A stretch of DNA of 64,000 nucleotides from Lachnospiraceae bacterium G11 (lineage in GTDB: Bacteria > Bacillota > Clostridia > Lachnospirales > Lachnospiraceae). This document shows positions 36,812-44,576 of the stretch, in pieces; position 1 is the stretch's first letter; the number at the start of each line of letters is the position of its first letter. Where the stretch lies: assembly GCA_900103495.1 (NCBI GenBank), contig FMWZ01000011.1:62001-126000 (forward strand), given 5' to 3'. The notes beneath the pieces are model-generated. The model saw only the letters and a program-made list of their open reading frames with translations, was not told where the DNA came from and searched no databases. The translations under genes and the position numbers were made by a program.

Positions 36812-37393
36812 ATGAGCAGTTTATTTGAAAAAACACTTAACACACGAACAGTAATTCCGGGAAGCTTCCGTTATATAAGAAGTGAGTTTCCGGAAACTCT
36901 CACGGATAAAGATGTGGCCTGGCTTAAGGCAAACAATGTTACCACCGTGGTGGATTTAAGAGATCCGGAATCCTGTGAGAAGAAAGTCTGCAGGCTTGAA
37001 AATGAGGAGGGTTTTGACTATCATCACATGCCTGTGACGGTTGGAATGCAGGTTCCCCCCACTCCCGATGACGTGCCTATAGCATATTCCATGATGGTGG
37101 ATGACAATCTTTATAAGATTATTGATTTCATTGAAAAATGCCCCACCGGAGTTTTATACTTTTGCAATGCCGGGAAGGACAGAACAGGCGTGGTTTCAGC
37201 CATGCTTTTAAAGAGAGCCGGGTACGACAGAGAAGTAATTGTTGACAATTATGTTCTTTCTGCAGATAATCTTAGGGAAAAGTTAGTTGCTTTTGTGGCT
37301 GATCACGAGGGACTGGACATTAACGTGGTTATCCCCAAAAGGATGTACATGGAACGTTTTCTTGATTTCGTGGAATCAAAAAGCAGACAGTAA
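36812..37393 (+). CDS. tyrosine-specific protein phosphatase (dual-specificity-like)
   Basis: 193 residues. Active-site P-loop [15 protein letters not shown] (Cys-x5-Arg), plus the upstream WPD-like region around [13 protein letters not shown] that bears an acidic residue. It belongs to the Tyr_phosphatase3 / LpxA-like dual-specificity group found in Firmicutes. At the end of an EPS operon it may dephosphorylate a tyrosine autokinase that controls chain length, although no kinase gene is seen here. Nine nt after the preceding stop. Confidence 0.85.
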   Translation: MSSLFEKTLNTRTVIPGSFRYIRSEFPETLTDKDVAWLKANNVTTVVDLRDPESCEKKVCRLENEEGFDYHHMPVTVGMQVPPTPDDVPIAYSMMVDDNLYKIIDFIEKCPTGVLYFCNAGKDRTGVVSAMLLKRAGYDREVIVDNYVLSADNLREKLVAFVADHEGLDINVVIPKRMYMERFLDFVESKSRQ

Positions 37394-37404
37394 TCGGAGG
37401 AAGT

Positions 37405-37989
37405 ATGAATTTTTTAGAGGAAAGAATACTTAAAGACGGCGTTGTAAAAGAAGGGAATGTATTAAAGGTTGACAGCTTCTTAAACCATCAGCTTGATGTG
37501 GAACTCTTTGACAGAATGGGCGAAGAGTTTGCAAGACGTTTTGCAGGTAAGGAGATTAACAAGATTCTTACAATCGAGGCATCGGGAATCGGAATTGCCG
37601 TTGCCGTGGCAAGACACTTTAACAACTGCCCCGTTGTTTTTGCAAAGAAAACCAGAAGCATCAATCTTGACGGTGACATGTACATGGCCGAGGTTGAGTC
37701 CTTTACCCATAAGAATATTAACAACGTAATTGTCTCAAAGAAATTCCTTTCTTCCGAAGACAAACTCCTTATTATAGATGATTTCCTTGCCAACGGATGT
37801 GCCCTTCAGGGACTTATCCAGATCGCAATGGAGGCGGGAGCAGAGGTTGAGGGCATCGGAATTGCCATTGAGAAGGGTTTCCAGGTGGGAGGAAGAACCA
37901 TCAGAAACCTGGGATATCAGCTTGAGTCCCTGGCAATTATCGACGGAATGGACGCTACGACGGGAACTGTTACGTTTAGACCCCAATAA
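37405..37989 (+). CDS. xpt: xanthine phosphoribosyltransferase
   Basis: 194 residues. Type I PRTase: N-terminal [19 protein letters not shown], the PRPP motif [19 protein letters not shown], and [11 protein letters not shown], typical for Xpt. It salvages xanthine to XMP. It lies 12 nt behind the phosphatase gene and 91 bp before a purine riboswitch, whose downstream genes are the nucleoside importer. Its own expression is therefore probably EPS-operon-driven; the riboswitch does not lie in its leader. No terminator is seen after it. Confidence 0.92.
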   Translation: MNFLEERILKDGVVKEGNVLKVDSFLNHQLDVELFDRMGEEFARRFAGKEINKILTIEASGIGIAVAVARHFNNCPVVFAKKTRSINLDGDMYMAEVESFTHKNINNVIVSKKFLSSEDKLLIIDDFLANGCALQGLIQIAMEAGAEVEGIGIAIEKGFQVGGRTIRNLGYQLESLAIIDGMDATTGTVTFRPQ

Positions 37990-38006
37990 TTCATCATTTT
38001 GCACTA

Positions 38007-38035
38007 TTGTTTTTGTTTACGTAATTTGATATTCT
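38007..38035 (+). promoter_or_regulatory. promoter of the nucleoside importer operon
   Basis: TTGTTT (38007-38012), 17 nt, TATTCT (38030-38035), with an extended -10 TGA directly upstream. It ends 46 nt before the purine aptamer. Confidence 0.6.
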
Positions 38036-38080
38036 TGTTTCGTAAGAAATCCCTCTGGGACGAACACAACACTATATAGT

Positions 38081-38153
38081 CTTTCGATATATCTCAAATG
38101 ATATGGATTTGAAGTTTCTACCCGGCACCGTAAATGACCGGACTATCGGAAAG
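38081..38153 (+). ncRNA. purine riboswitch aptamer, guanine/hypoxanthine type
   Basis: Clear fit to the purine aptamer. P1 CTTTCGA (38081-38087) with TCGGAAAG (38146-38153, one bulged G); P2 TCAAAT (38094-38099) / ATTTGA (38107-38112); L2 GATATGG; J2/3 AGTTTCTAC; L3 CCGTAAA between CCGG arms; J3/1 ACTAT. The discriminating base is C (position 74 equivalent) in GACTAT, C at 38143, which predicts guanine or hypoxanthine rather than adenine. P1 and P3 each have one bulge relative to the Bacillus xpt aptamer. It controls a BMP-type nucleoside ABC importer, consistent with purine sensing. Confidence 0.92.
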
Positions 38154-38186
38154 GCGATTATCTCATTTTGAGATGACGCCGTTTTT
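38153..38186 (+). terminator. riboswitch terminator 1
   Basis: GGCG (38153-38156) / CGCC (38177-38180) and ATCTCA (38160-38165) / TGAGAT (38169-38174), followed by GTTTTT. It abuts the P1 helix and is presumably the ligand-dependent terminator. TTTGAGAT (38167-38174) is also perfectly complementary to ATCTCAAA (38091-38098) in the aptamer, giving a candidate anti-terminator. Confidence 0.8.
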
Positions 38187-38192
38187 GCATTT

Positions 38193-38242
38193 ATGCATTG
38201 ATCCGATTGAAACTTTGAACCGGTTCAGTGCATTTTTTATTT
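38193..38242 (+). terminator. second terminator-like hairpin downstream of the purine aptamer
   Basis: ATGCATTGATCCG (38193-38205) pairs with CGGTTCAGTGCAT (38221-38233) at 12 of 13 positions (one G-U, one mismatch), followed by TTTTTATTT. Loop 38206-38220. The loop segment GAAACTTTGAA (38209-38219) is complementary to TTTGAAGTTTC (38108-38118) in the aptamer, a possible competing structure. Confidence 0.7.
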
Positions 38243-38308
38243 CAGCAATCTCTTCCCATAAGGGATCAGATAAATAACATCCAATAATATATAAGAGGAG
38301 AAAAAATA

Positions 38309-39577
38309 ATGAAAAAGTTAACAGCATTGTTACTTGCAGCAACCATGGTATTTTCTCTTTGTGCGTGTGGAGCAGACAACACTGCAACAGCAAACACCAC
38401 AACTGAGACAGCAGAGACAACTGAGACTGCTGAGACAAGCGAAGCTACAGCTGATACAGCTGCTGCAGACGTAAAGGTTGGTTTCATCTTCCTTCATGAC
38501 GAGAACTCAACCTACGACTTAAACTTCATCAACGCAGCTAAGGAAGCTTGCGAGAACCTTGGAGTTACCCCTATTTTCAAGACAAACATTCCCGAGGGTC
38601 AGGAGTGTCAGGACGCTGCCTGTGAACTTGCAGATGCAGGTTGTATCGCAGTATTCGCAGACTCTTTTGGTCACGAGGATTACATGATTGAGGCAGCTAA
38701 GGAATTCCCTGATGTTCAGTTCTGCCATGCTACAGGTACTAAGGCTCACACAGAAGGCCTTACAAATTACCACAACGCTTTCGCTTCTATTTACGAAGGT
38801 CGTTACCTTGCAGGTATCGCTGCAGGCTTAAAGCTCAACGAGATGATTGCTAACGGCGATATCACAGAGGATCAGGCTAAGATCGGTTACGTAGGCGCAT
38901 TCACATACGCTGAGGTTATTTCCGGTTACACATCATTCTTCCTTGGCGCAAGAAGCGTTTGCCCTTCAGCTACAATGGAAGTTACCTTCACAGGTTCATG
39001 GTACGATGAGACAGCAGAGAAGGAAGGCGCTAACAACCTTATCGCTGACGGATGCGTACTTATTTCTCAACACGCAGATTCAATGGGTGCTCCCACAGCT
39101 TGTGAGACAGCAAATGTTCCCGATGTTTCTTACAACGGTTCAACAGCAGCTGCTTGCCCCAACACATACATTGTTTCATCCAGAATCAACTGGGCTCCTT
39201 ACTTCGAGTTCGCTATCAAGAGCGCAATGGAAGGTACAGAGATTCCTGCTGACTGGACAGGTACAATTGCTACAGATTCAGTTCTTCTTACAGAGCTTGG
39301 AACAGCTGCAGCAGAGGGAACACAGGAAGCAATCGATGCAGCTAAGGCTGACATGATCGCAGGCAAGCTTCACGTTTACGATGTAACAACCTTCACAGTA
39401 AACGGTGCACAGCTTGATTCTTACATGGCTGACGTTGATACAGATGCAAACTACGAAGGTGATCACGAAGTTATCGTTGACGGTTACTTCGCTGAGTCAG
39501 GTGACGGATTCCGTTCCGCTCCTTACTTCGATGTACAGATCGACGGCATCACACTTCTTAACACAAACTTCGGTTAA
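38309..39577 (+). CDS. BMP-family nucleoside-binding lipoprotein (substrate-binding protein)
   Basis: 422 residues. Signal peptide with lipobox SLCAC, then a Thr/Ala/Glu-rich linker and the BMP (basic membrane protein) domain: VKVGFIFLHDENSTYDLNF, DSFGHEDYMIEAAKEFPDV, YEGRYLAGIAAGLKL. These bind purine nucleosides for ABC import. The gene has a strong AGAGGAG site 10 nt before the ATG and lies directly downstream of the guanine-type riboswitch; the next three genes are its ATPase and two permeases. Codon use is smoother and lighter than neighbouring genes, as is common for highly expressed proteins. Confidence 0.9.
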   Translation: MKKLTALLLAATMVFSLCACGADNTATANTTTETAETTETAETSEATADTAAADVKVGFIFLHDENSTYDLNFINAAKEACENLGVTPIFKTNIPEGQECQDAACELADAGCIAVFADSFGHEDYMIEAAKEFPDVQFCHATGTKAHTEGLTNYHNAFASIYEGRYLAGIAAGLKLNEMIANGDITEDQAKIGYVGAFTYAEVISGYTSFFLGARSVCPSATMEVTFTGSWYDETAEKEGANNLIADGCVLISQHADSMGAPTACETANVPDVSYNGSTAAACPNTYIVSSRINWAPYFEFAIKSAMEGTEIPADWTGTIATDSVLLTELGTAAAEGTQEAIDAAKADMIAGKLHVYDVTTFTVNGAQLDSYMADVDTDANYEGDHEVIVDGYFAESGDGFRSAPYFDVQIDGITLLNTNFG

Positions 39578-39613
39578 TAAGTTGGTTTTGTGATAGAATT
39601 AGAATAGTTGCAG

Positions 39614-39639
39614 GGGCGGTGCGAATCCTCGCGCCGCCC
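39614..39639 (+). repeat. GC-rich hairpin between binding protein and ATPase genes
   Basis: GGGCGGTGCGA (39614-39624) / TCGCGCCGCCC (39629-39639), an 11-bp stem (one G-U) with an ATCC tetraloop and no T-run after it. Probably an mRNA stabiliser or partial attenuator that leaves the binding-protein mRNA more abundant than the rest. Confidence 0.6.
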
Positions 39640-39692
39640 AATTTGTGTCTAATAAGGTATTTGCTTTTTATTGGTTGAAAAGGAGATTTAAG

Positions 39693-41228
39693 GTGGAAAA
39701 CAAAGTCGTAACGGTATCCATGAAAAATATTACCAAACGCTTTGGAGAAATTGTTGCCAACGACGGTGTGAATCTTGATATTTACAAGGGGGAGATTCTC
39801 GCACTGCTTGGTGAGAACGGAAGCGGTAAGACTACGCTCATGAACATGCTCTCCGGAATCTACTATCCGGATGAGGGTCAGATTTTTATTAATAATGAAG
39901 AAAAAATCATAGCATCTCCCAGAGACGCCTTTGAGCTGGGAATCGGAATGGTTCATCAGCACTTTAAGCTGGTTGATGTTTTGACAGCCACAGAGAATAT
40001 TGTTCTCGGACTTGACGGAAAGCTTGATTTAAAGAAGGCTTCAGCCAAGATCAGAGAGATTTGCCGTAAATACGGTTTTGACGTAGACCCTGATCAGAAG
40101 GTCTATGACATGTCCGTTTCTGAGAAGCAGACGGTTGAAATCGTCAAGGTTCTTTACAGAGGCGCAGACATTCTTATTCTGGATGAGCCCACAGCGGTTC
40201 TTACACCCCAGGAAACAGACAGACTTTTCGCCATTCTTCGAAACATGAAGGAAGACGGAAAATCCATTATTATCATCACTCACAAGATGCACGAGGTTCT
40301 GTCAATCTCAGACAGAGTTGCAGTCCTTAGAAAAGGCACTTATGTGGGTGATTTGAAGACGAAAGAAACAACCGCACAGGAAATGACCGAAATGATGGTT
40401 GGACATGCGGTTGAGTTAAATATAGAAAGACCGGATCCCGTAGATCCCAAGCCCAGAATAGAGGTTAAGAATCTTACGGTAAGAAATGAGGAAGGAATAC
40501 TTAAACTGGAAGATGTTTCCTTCACAGCCAACTCAGGTGAGATCCTTGGAATCGCAGGAATCTCCGGATGCGGACAAAAGGAGCTACTTGAGGCAATCGC
40601 AGGGCTTCAGCCTGCTGAGAGTGGTTCCGTTTGCTACATAGAGGACGATGGCAGCAAGGATGAACTCCTTAAGAAGGATCCCAGACAGATTCAGGAAATG
40701 GGAGTTACCCTTTCCTTCGTACCCGAGGACAGACTGGGTATGGGCCTTGTGGGAAACATGGATATGTCCGACAACATGATGCTTCGTTCCTTCAGAAAAG
40801 GTCATACACCCTTCACCGACAGAAAAGCTCCCAGAAAGCTTGCCAGGAAGGTGGTTAAGGATCTTGATGTGGTAACACCGGGAATTTCAACTCCCGTAAG
40901 AAGACTTTCCGGCGGTAATGTTCAGAAAGTTCTTGTAGGAAGAGAAATCGCATCGGCACCCAAGGTTCTTCTTACAGCCTATGCAGTAAGAGGCCTTGAT
41001 ATCAATTCTTCCTATACAATTTATGATTTAATCAATCGCCAGAAGAAAGCCGGCGTTGCCGTAATCTATGTCGGCGAGGATCTGGATGTCCTTCTTGAGA
41101 TATCCGACAGAATATTGGTAATGTGCGGCGGAAAGGTCAGCGGAATAATCGACGGACGCACCGCCACAAAGAATAAAGTAGGTATGATGATGACAAGAAT
41201 AGGAGGAGAGGGATTCGATGAACAGTAA
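39693..41228 (+). CDS. nucleoside ABC transporter ATP-binding protein, tandem NBD
   Basis: 511 residues starting with GTG at 39693, preceded by AAAGGAG at 7 nt; upstream GTG at 39645 is not supported. Two nucleotide-binding domains as in the BMP/NupA-type importers. NBD1 has LGENGSGKTTLMNMLSG and ILDEPTAVLTPQE, with a signature SVSEKQ in place of LSVGEQ. NBD2 has GISGCGQKELLEAIAG, LSGGNVQKVLVGREI and a degenerate Walker B region (LLTAYAVRGLD), the usual second-NBD drift. It powers import through the two following permeases. Overlaps the first permease by 11 bp. Confidence 0.9.
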   Translation: MENKVVTVSMKNITKRFGEIVANDGVNLDIYKGEILALLGENGSGKTTLMNMLSGIYYPDEGQIFINNEEKIIASPRDAFELGIGMVHQHFKLVDVLTATENIVLGLDGKLDLKKASAKIREICRKYGFDVDPDQKVYDMSVSEKQTVEIVKVLYRGADILILDEPTAVLTPQETDRLFAILRNMKEDGKSIIIITHKMHEVLSISDRVAVLRKGTYVGDLKTKETTAQEMTEMMVGHAVELNIERPDPVDPKPRIEVKNLTVRNEEGILKLEDVSFTANSGEILGIAGISGCGQKELLEAIAGLQPAESGSVCYIEDDGSKDELLKKDPRQIQEMGVTLSFVPEDRLGMGLVGNMDMSDNMMLRSFRKGHTPFTDRKAPRKLARKVVKDLDVVTPGISTPVRRLSGGNVQKVLVGREIASAPKVLLTAYAVRGLDINSSYTIYDLINRQKKAGVAVIYVGEDLDVLLEISDRILVMCGGKVSGIIDGRTATKNKVGMMMTRIGGEGFDEQ

Positions 41229-42321
41229 GATAAAAGAACCGCTTCTTCATATTGTCAAGCGCGGTGACGTGAAGTGGTATGTAGCCTGGGCCATCAGACT
41301 GGCAGCCATAGTTCTCGCCCTTATCGTAAGCGGAATTCTCACAACGGCCCTTACGGGATTAAATCCCCTGGACGTTTACAAAACAATAGTTACAGGTGCC
41401 TTCGGTACCGCCAGAAAATCCTGGATTACAGTTCAGGACATCAGCATTTTGTTAATTATATCCCTGGCAGTAACACCTGCCTTCAGAATGAGATTCTGGA
41501 ACGTAGGAGGCGAGGGACAGGTTCTGGCGGGAGCACTTGCTGCCGCAGCCTGCATGATTTGTCTGGGAGATAAGCTTCCCAACGGCGTGGTAATCCTTTG
41601 CATGGTGATTGCCTCCATACTGGCCGGAGGACTTTGGGGCTTTGTTCCCGCCTTCTTCAAGGCCAAATGGAACACCAACGAAACCCTCTGCACCCTGATG
41701 ATGAACTACATCGCAACTCAGCTGGTAGCTTACTACACCATCCTTTGGGAGGTGCCCAAGGGCTCAGGTAAGATTGGTATCATCAATCAGAACACCAACG
41801 CCGGCTGGCTTCCCGAGGTGGGAAACAAATATCTGCTTTGCATAATAATCGCAGTGGTTTCCACAGTGCTTATGTATATCTACCTTAATTACTCCAAACA
41901 CGGCTACGAAATTTCGGTTGTGGGCGAGAGTGAGCACACTGCAAGATACGTAGGTATCAAGGTTGAGAAGGTAATTGTGAGAACCATGATTCTTTCCGGT
42001 GCCGTTTGCGGACTTGCGGGCCTTCTTCTGGTGGGCAGCATCAACCACACGGTTACAACCACAATCGCAGGCGGACAGGGCTTCACCGCGGTAATGGTTT
42101 CCTGGCTTGCAAAGTTTAATCCCCTGGGAATGATTCTCACAAGCCTTTTGATAGTATTCCTCGGAAGAGGAGCAGGAGAGATTTCCACAGCATTCAGTTT
42201 GAACCACTCCTTCTCTGATATCTTAACCGGTATCATTCTCTTCTTTGTAATCGGATGTGAATTCTTCATTACTTATAAAATAAACTTTCGTAAGAAAACT
42301 GCAGGAAAGGAGGCAAAATAA
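41218..42321 (+). CDS. nucleoside ABC transporter permease 1
   Basis: 367 residues, about nine hydrophobic segments, BPD_transp_2 type. Signature region FWNVGGEGQVLAGALAAAAC near residue 100 (EGQ motif) and GGQGFTAVMVSWLAKFNPLG toward the end are typical of the NupP/BmpC-like permease. Starts with ATG at 41218 within the ATPase gene, preceded by AGGAGGAG. Transports purine nucleosides with the second permease. Confidence 0.92.
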   Translation: MNSKIKEPLLHIVKRGDVKWYVAWAIRLAAIVLALIVSGILTTALTGLNPLDVYKTIVTGAFGTARKSWITVQDISILLIISLAVTPAFRMRFWNVGGEGQVLAGALAAAACMICLGDKLPNGVVILCMVIASILAGGLWGFVPAFFKAKWNTNETLCTLMMNYIATQLVAYYTILWEVPKGSGKIGIINQNTNAGWLPEVGNKYLLCIIIAVVSTVLMYIYLNYSKHGYEISVVGESEHTARYVGIKVEKVIVRTMILSGAVCGLAGLLLVGSINHTVTTTIAGGQGFTAVMVSWLAKFNPLGMILTSLLIVFLGRGAGEISTAFSLNHSFSDILTGIILFFVIGCEFFITYKINFRKKTAGKEAK

Positions 42322-43308
42322 ATGATTGATCTGGTTTCTTTCATACCAAGAGCAGTTGTTCAGGGCATTCCGCTTCTGTATGGAAGCACAGGCGAAACTC
42401 TGACGGAGAAGGCAGGTAACCTTAACCTTGGTATCCCCGGCGTCATGTACGTTGGTGCCATAAGCGGCGTTATCGGTTCCTTTTTCTATGAGCAGTCAGG
42501 TGAAATCAACGGCTTCTTCGCCATTGCAATTCCCCTTCTTTGCTCCCTTTTGGGCTCCCTTATTATGGGCCTCATTTATTGCTTCCTGACCGTTACTTTA
42601 AGGGCCAACCAGAACGTTACCGGTCTTGCGATGACAACTTTCGGCATAGGCTTCGGAAACTTCTTCGGCGGCTCCCTTATAAAGCTTGCGGGAAGTGATG
42701 TTCCGTCCATCGCCCTTTCCAAGACCAGCGCATACTTTTCACATGCACTGCCCTTCGCGGATAAGCTTGGATGGTTTGGTAAAATCTTCCTGTCCTACGG
42801 ATTCCTCGCATATGCCTCAATAGCCATTGCTCTTGTTACATCAAGAGTAATAAGACACACAAGAGTGGGCCTTCATTTGAGAGCTGTGGGTGAGAGCCCC
42901 ACCACCGCAGATGCAGCCGGAATCAACGTTACAAGATATAAGTATTTTGCAACCTGTATCGGATGTATGATTGCAGGTCTGGGCGGACTTTACTATGTAA
43001 TGGACTACGCCTGCGGAGTATGGTCCAACGATGCCTTCGGTGACAGAGGATGGCTTGCCATCGCCCTTGTAATCTTTACAATCTGGAGGCCCAGCATCGG
43101 TATTTTTGCTTCCATATTATTTGGCGGATTATATATTCTTTATCTTTTCATTCCCACAGGAATGGATCATATGGAAATCAAGGAATTATATAAGATGATT
43201 CCTTATGTGGTAACACTGGTGGTTCTGGTTATTACTTCAATAAGAAGTAAGAGAGAAAACCAGCCCCCTGCTTCCCTCGGACTTGCGTACTTCAGAGAAG
43301 AACGATAA
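42322..43308 (+). CDS. nucleoside ABC transporter permease 2
   Basis: 328 residues, about eight hydrophobic segments. Contains TLTEKAGNLNLGIPGVMYVG near the N terminus, the conserved E-K-x-G-x-x-N-L motif of the second permease (NupQ type), and GFGNFFGGSLIK. It begins at the base following the stop of permease 1, with GGAAAGGAGG upstream. Forms the membrane domain with its paralogue. Confidence 0.92.
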   Translation: MIDLVSFIPRAVVQGIPLLYGSTGETLTEKAGNLNLGIPGVMYVGAISGVIGSFFYEQSGEINGFFAIAIPLLCSLLGSLIMGLIYCFLTVTLRANQNVTGLAMTTFGIGFGNFFGGSLIKLAGSDVPSIALSKTSAYFSHALPFADKLGWFGKIFLSYGFLAYASIAIALVTSRVIRHTRVGLHLRAVGESPTTADAAGINVTRYKYFATCIGCMIAGLGGLYYVMDYACGVWSNDAFGDRGWLAIALVIFTIWRPSIGIFASILFGGLYILYLFIPTGMDHMEIKELYKMIPYVVTLVVLVITSIRSKRENQPPASLGLAYFREER

Positions 43309-43317
43309 AATACTCAT

Positions 43318-44559
43318 ATGAATATTACAGAATATCCCGGAAGAAATCCTATCGCGCCGATATCCGGATCGGCAACACAGGAAATGACCTCAGTCGACTT
43401 CTGGAATCTGAATGACTCGATTCTGATGAATATCGACGAAATCGAAAAGTATAATCAGTATCTTGAAGAACAGAAGGACCTTGGACTTATGAATCTTCTG
43501 ACTGCTCCTCACAGTATCTCAAAGGCGGAGCTGGTTGAGATGATTACCAGGGGACAGAATTTTGATGATCTGGTTTATCTTGCCGATGAGAAGGTTACTC
43601 CAGCAGACATCAAAGACCTTGAGGACTCACAGGCACTTGAATCGATACCCGATCAAGTGACGGTTTCCTGCGGCCTTGCAGCGTGTCCTGCAGATCTTCG
43701 ATATTTCCCCACCACCAAGGCGGGAACCGAGGATGGAAGCTTCATCAGTGAGAAATGTATCGATCAGCTTCAGGGAACTCAGTTAACCCTGGCGGAGCCG
43801 GTACTCATCTATCACACTTCCGAGGATAAGAAATGGCTCTTTGTCCATTCCAAGAACTACAAGGGATGGGTTAAGAGAATCTGTATAGCCACATGTCAGA
43901 GAAGTATTTGGGAGGACTATCTTCTTTCTCCCAGATTTGCAATAGTTACGGAACATAAGTCCTGCGATGTTCTGGGAGTTAAGATGAAACTCTATGTGGG
44001 CACCAAGATTTCCATGGACATGGACGGAAATCTTCGTATTCCCACCAGAACCATTGACGGTGGACTTCGATTTGTAAATACCAAACTGGATATAGATTTG
44101 CATCAGGGTTTCCTGCCCTACACCACAAAGAATGTTGTTACCCAGGCCTTTAAACTCCTTGGTGACCAGTTCAGTTGGGGCGGAAAATACGGTCACAGTG
44201 ACTGCTCGGGAATAGTGAATGCGGTGTACAATTGCTTCGGTTTTACCCTGCCCCGAGATACCATTGATATGCGAAAAATTAAGAAACATTCTATTGACCC
44301 GACTGGCGGTATAGATTATAATAGCGTTCAGCCCGGTTCACTTTTGTTGTGCCCGGGTCATGTTATGCTTTATCTTGGCATGCATGACGGGAAGGCATAC
44401 GGATTCCACGGACTGGCATCCATTCTTGATGACAGCGGAAAGCTTCTTGAGCTTTATCGAGTAGAGATTTCCAACGTGGATATGATAAGAAGCGAAACAG
44501 GAAGAACTTATGAGCAGGATACAGTGCTCATAGTTGAGATAAAACGCGACGAAGCGTAA
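43318..44559 (+). CDS. NlpC/P60 peptidase with SH3-like domains
   Basis: 413 residues. N-terminal helical part, SH3-like middle (residues ~150-260), then an NlpC/P60 domain with catalytic Cys in FSWGGKYGHSDCSGIVNAVY, His in PGSLLLCPGHVMLYLG, and a further polar residue in GFHG. It cleaves peptidoglycan stem peptides or released muropeptides (YkfC/dipeptidyl-peptidase-VI-like). No signal peptide is visible at the N terminus (MNITEYPGRNPIAPIS), so it may act on cytoplasmic muropeptides in recycling. The ribosome binding site is weak. It follows the importer permease by 9 nt and may be cotranscribed. Confidence 0.82.
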   Translation: MNITEYPGRNPIAPISGSATQEMTSVDFWNLNDSILMNIDEIEKYNQYLEEQKDLGLMNLLTAPHSISKAELVEMITRGQNFDDLVYLADEKVTPADIKDLEDSQALESIPDQVTVSCGLAACPADLRYFPTTKAGTEDGSFISEKCIDQLQGTQLTLAEPVLIYHTSEDKKWLFVHSKNYKGWVKRICIATCQRSIWEDYLLSPRFAIVTEHKSCDVLGVKMKLYVGTKISMDMDGNLRIPTRTIDGGLRFVNTKLDIDLHQGFLPYTTKNVVTQAFKLLGDQFSWGGKYGHSDCSGIVNAVYNCFGFTLPRDTIDMRKIKKHSIDPTGGIDYNSVQPGSLLLCPGHVMLYLGMHDGKAYGFHGLASILDDSGKLLELYRVEISNVDMIRSETGRTYEQDTVLIVEIKRDEA

Positions 44560-44576
44560 AGAGAGAGGTAAGAGAT

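Noticed and set aside
38153-38242. One single large terminator
   Set aside because: The two hairpins each have their own T-rich tail and independent stems, so I list them separately.
39614-39640. tRNA-like fragment (GGTGCGAATCC resembles a T-arm)
   Set aside because: No D-arm, anticodon or acceptor pairing; only a simple hairpin.
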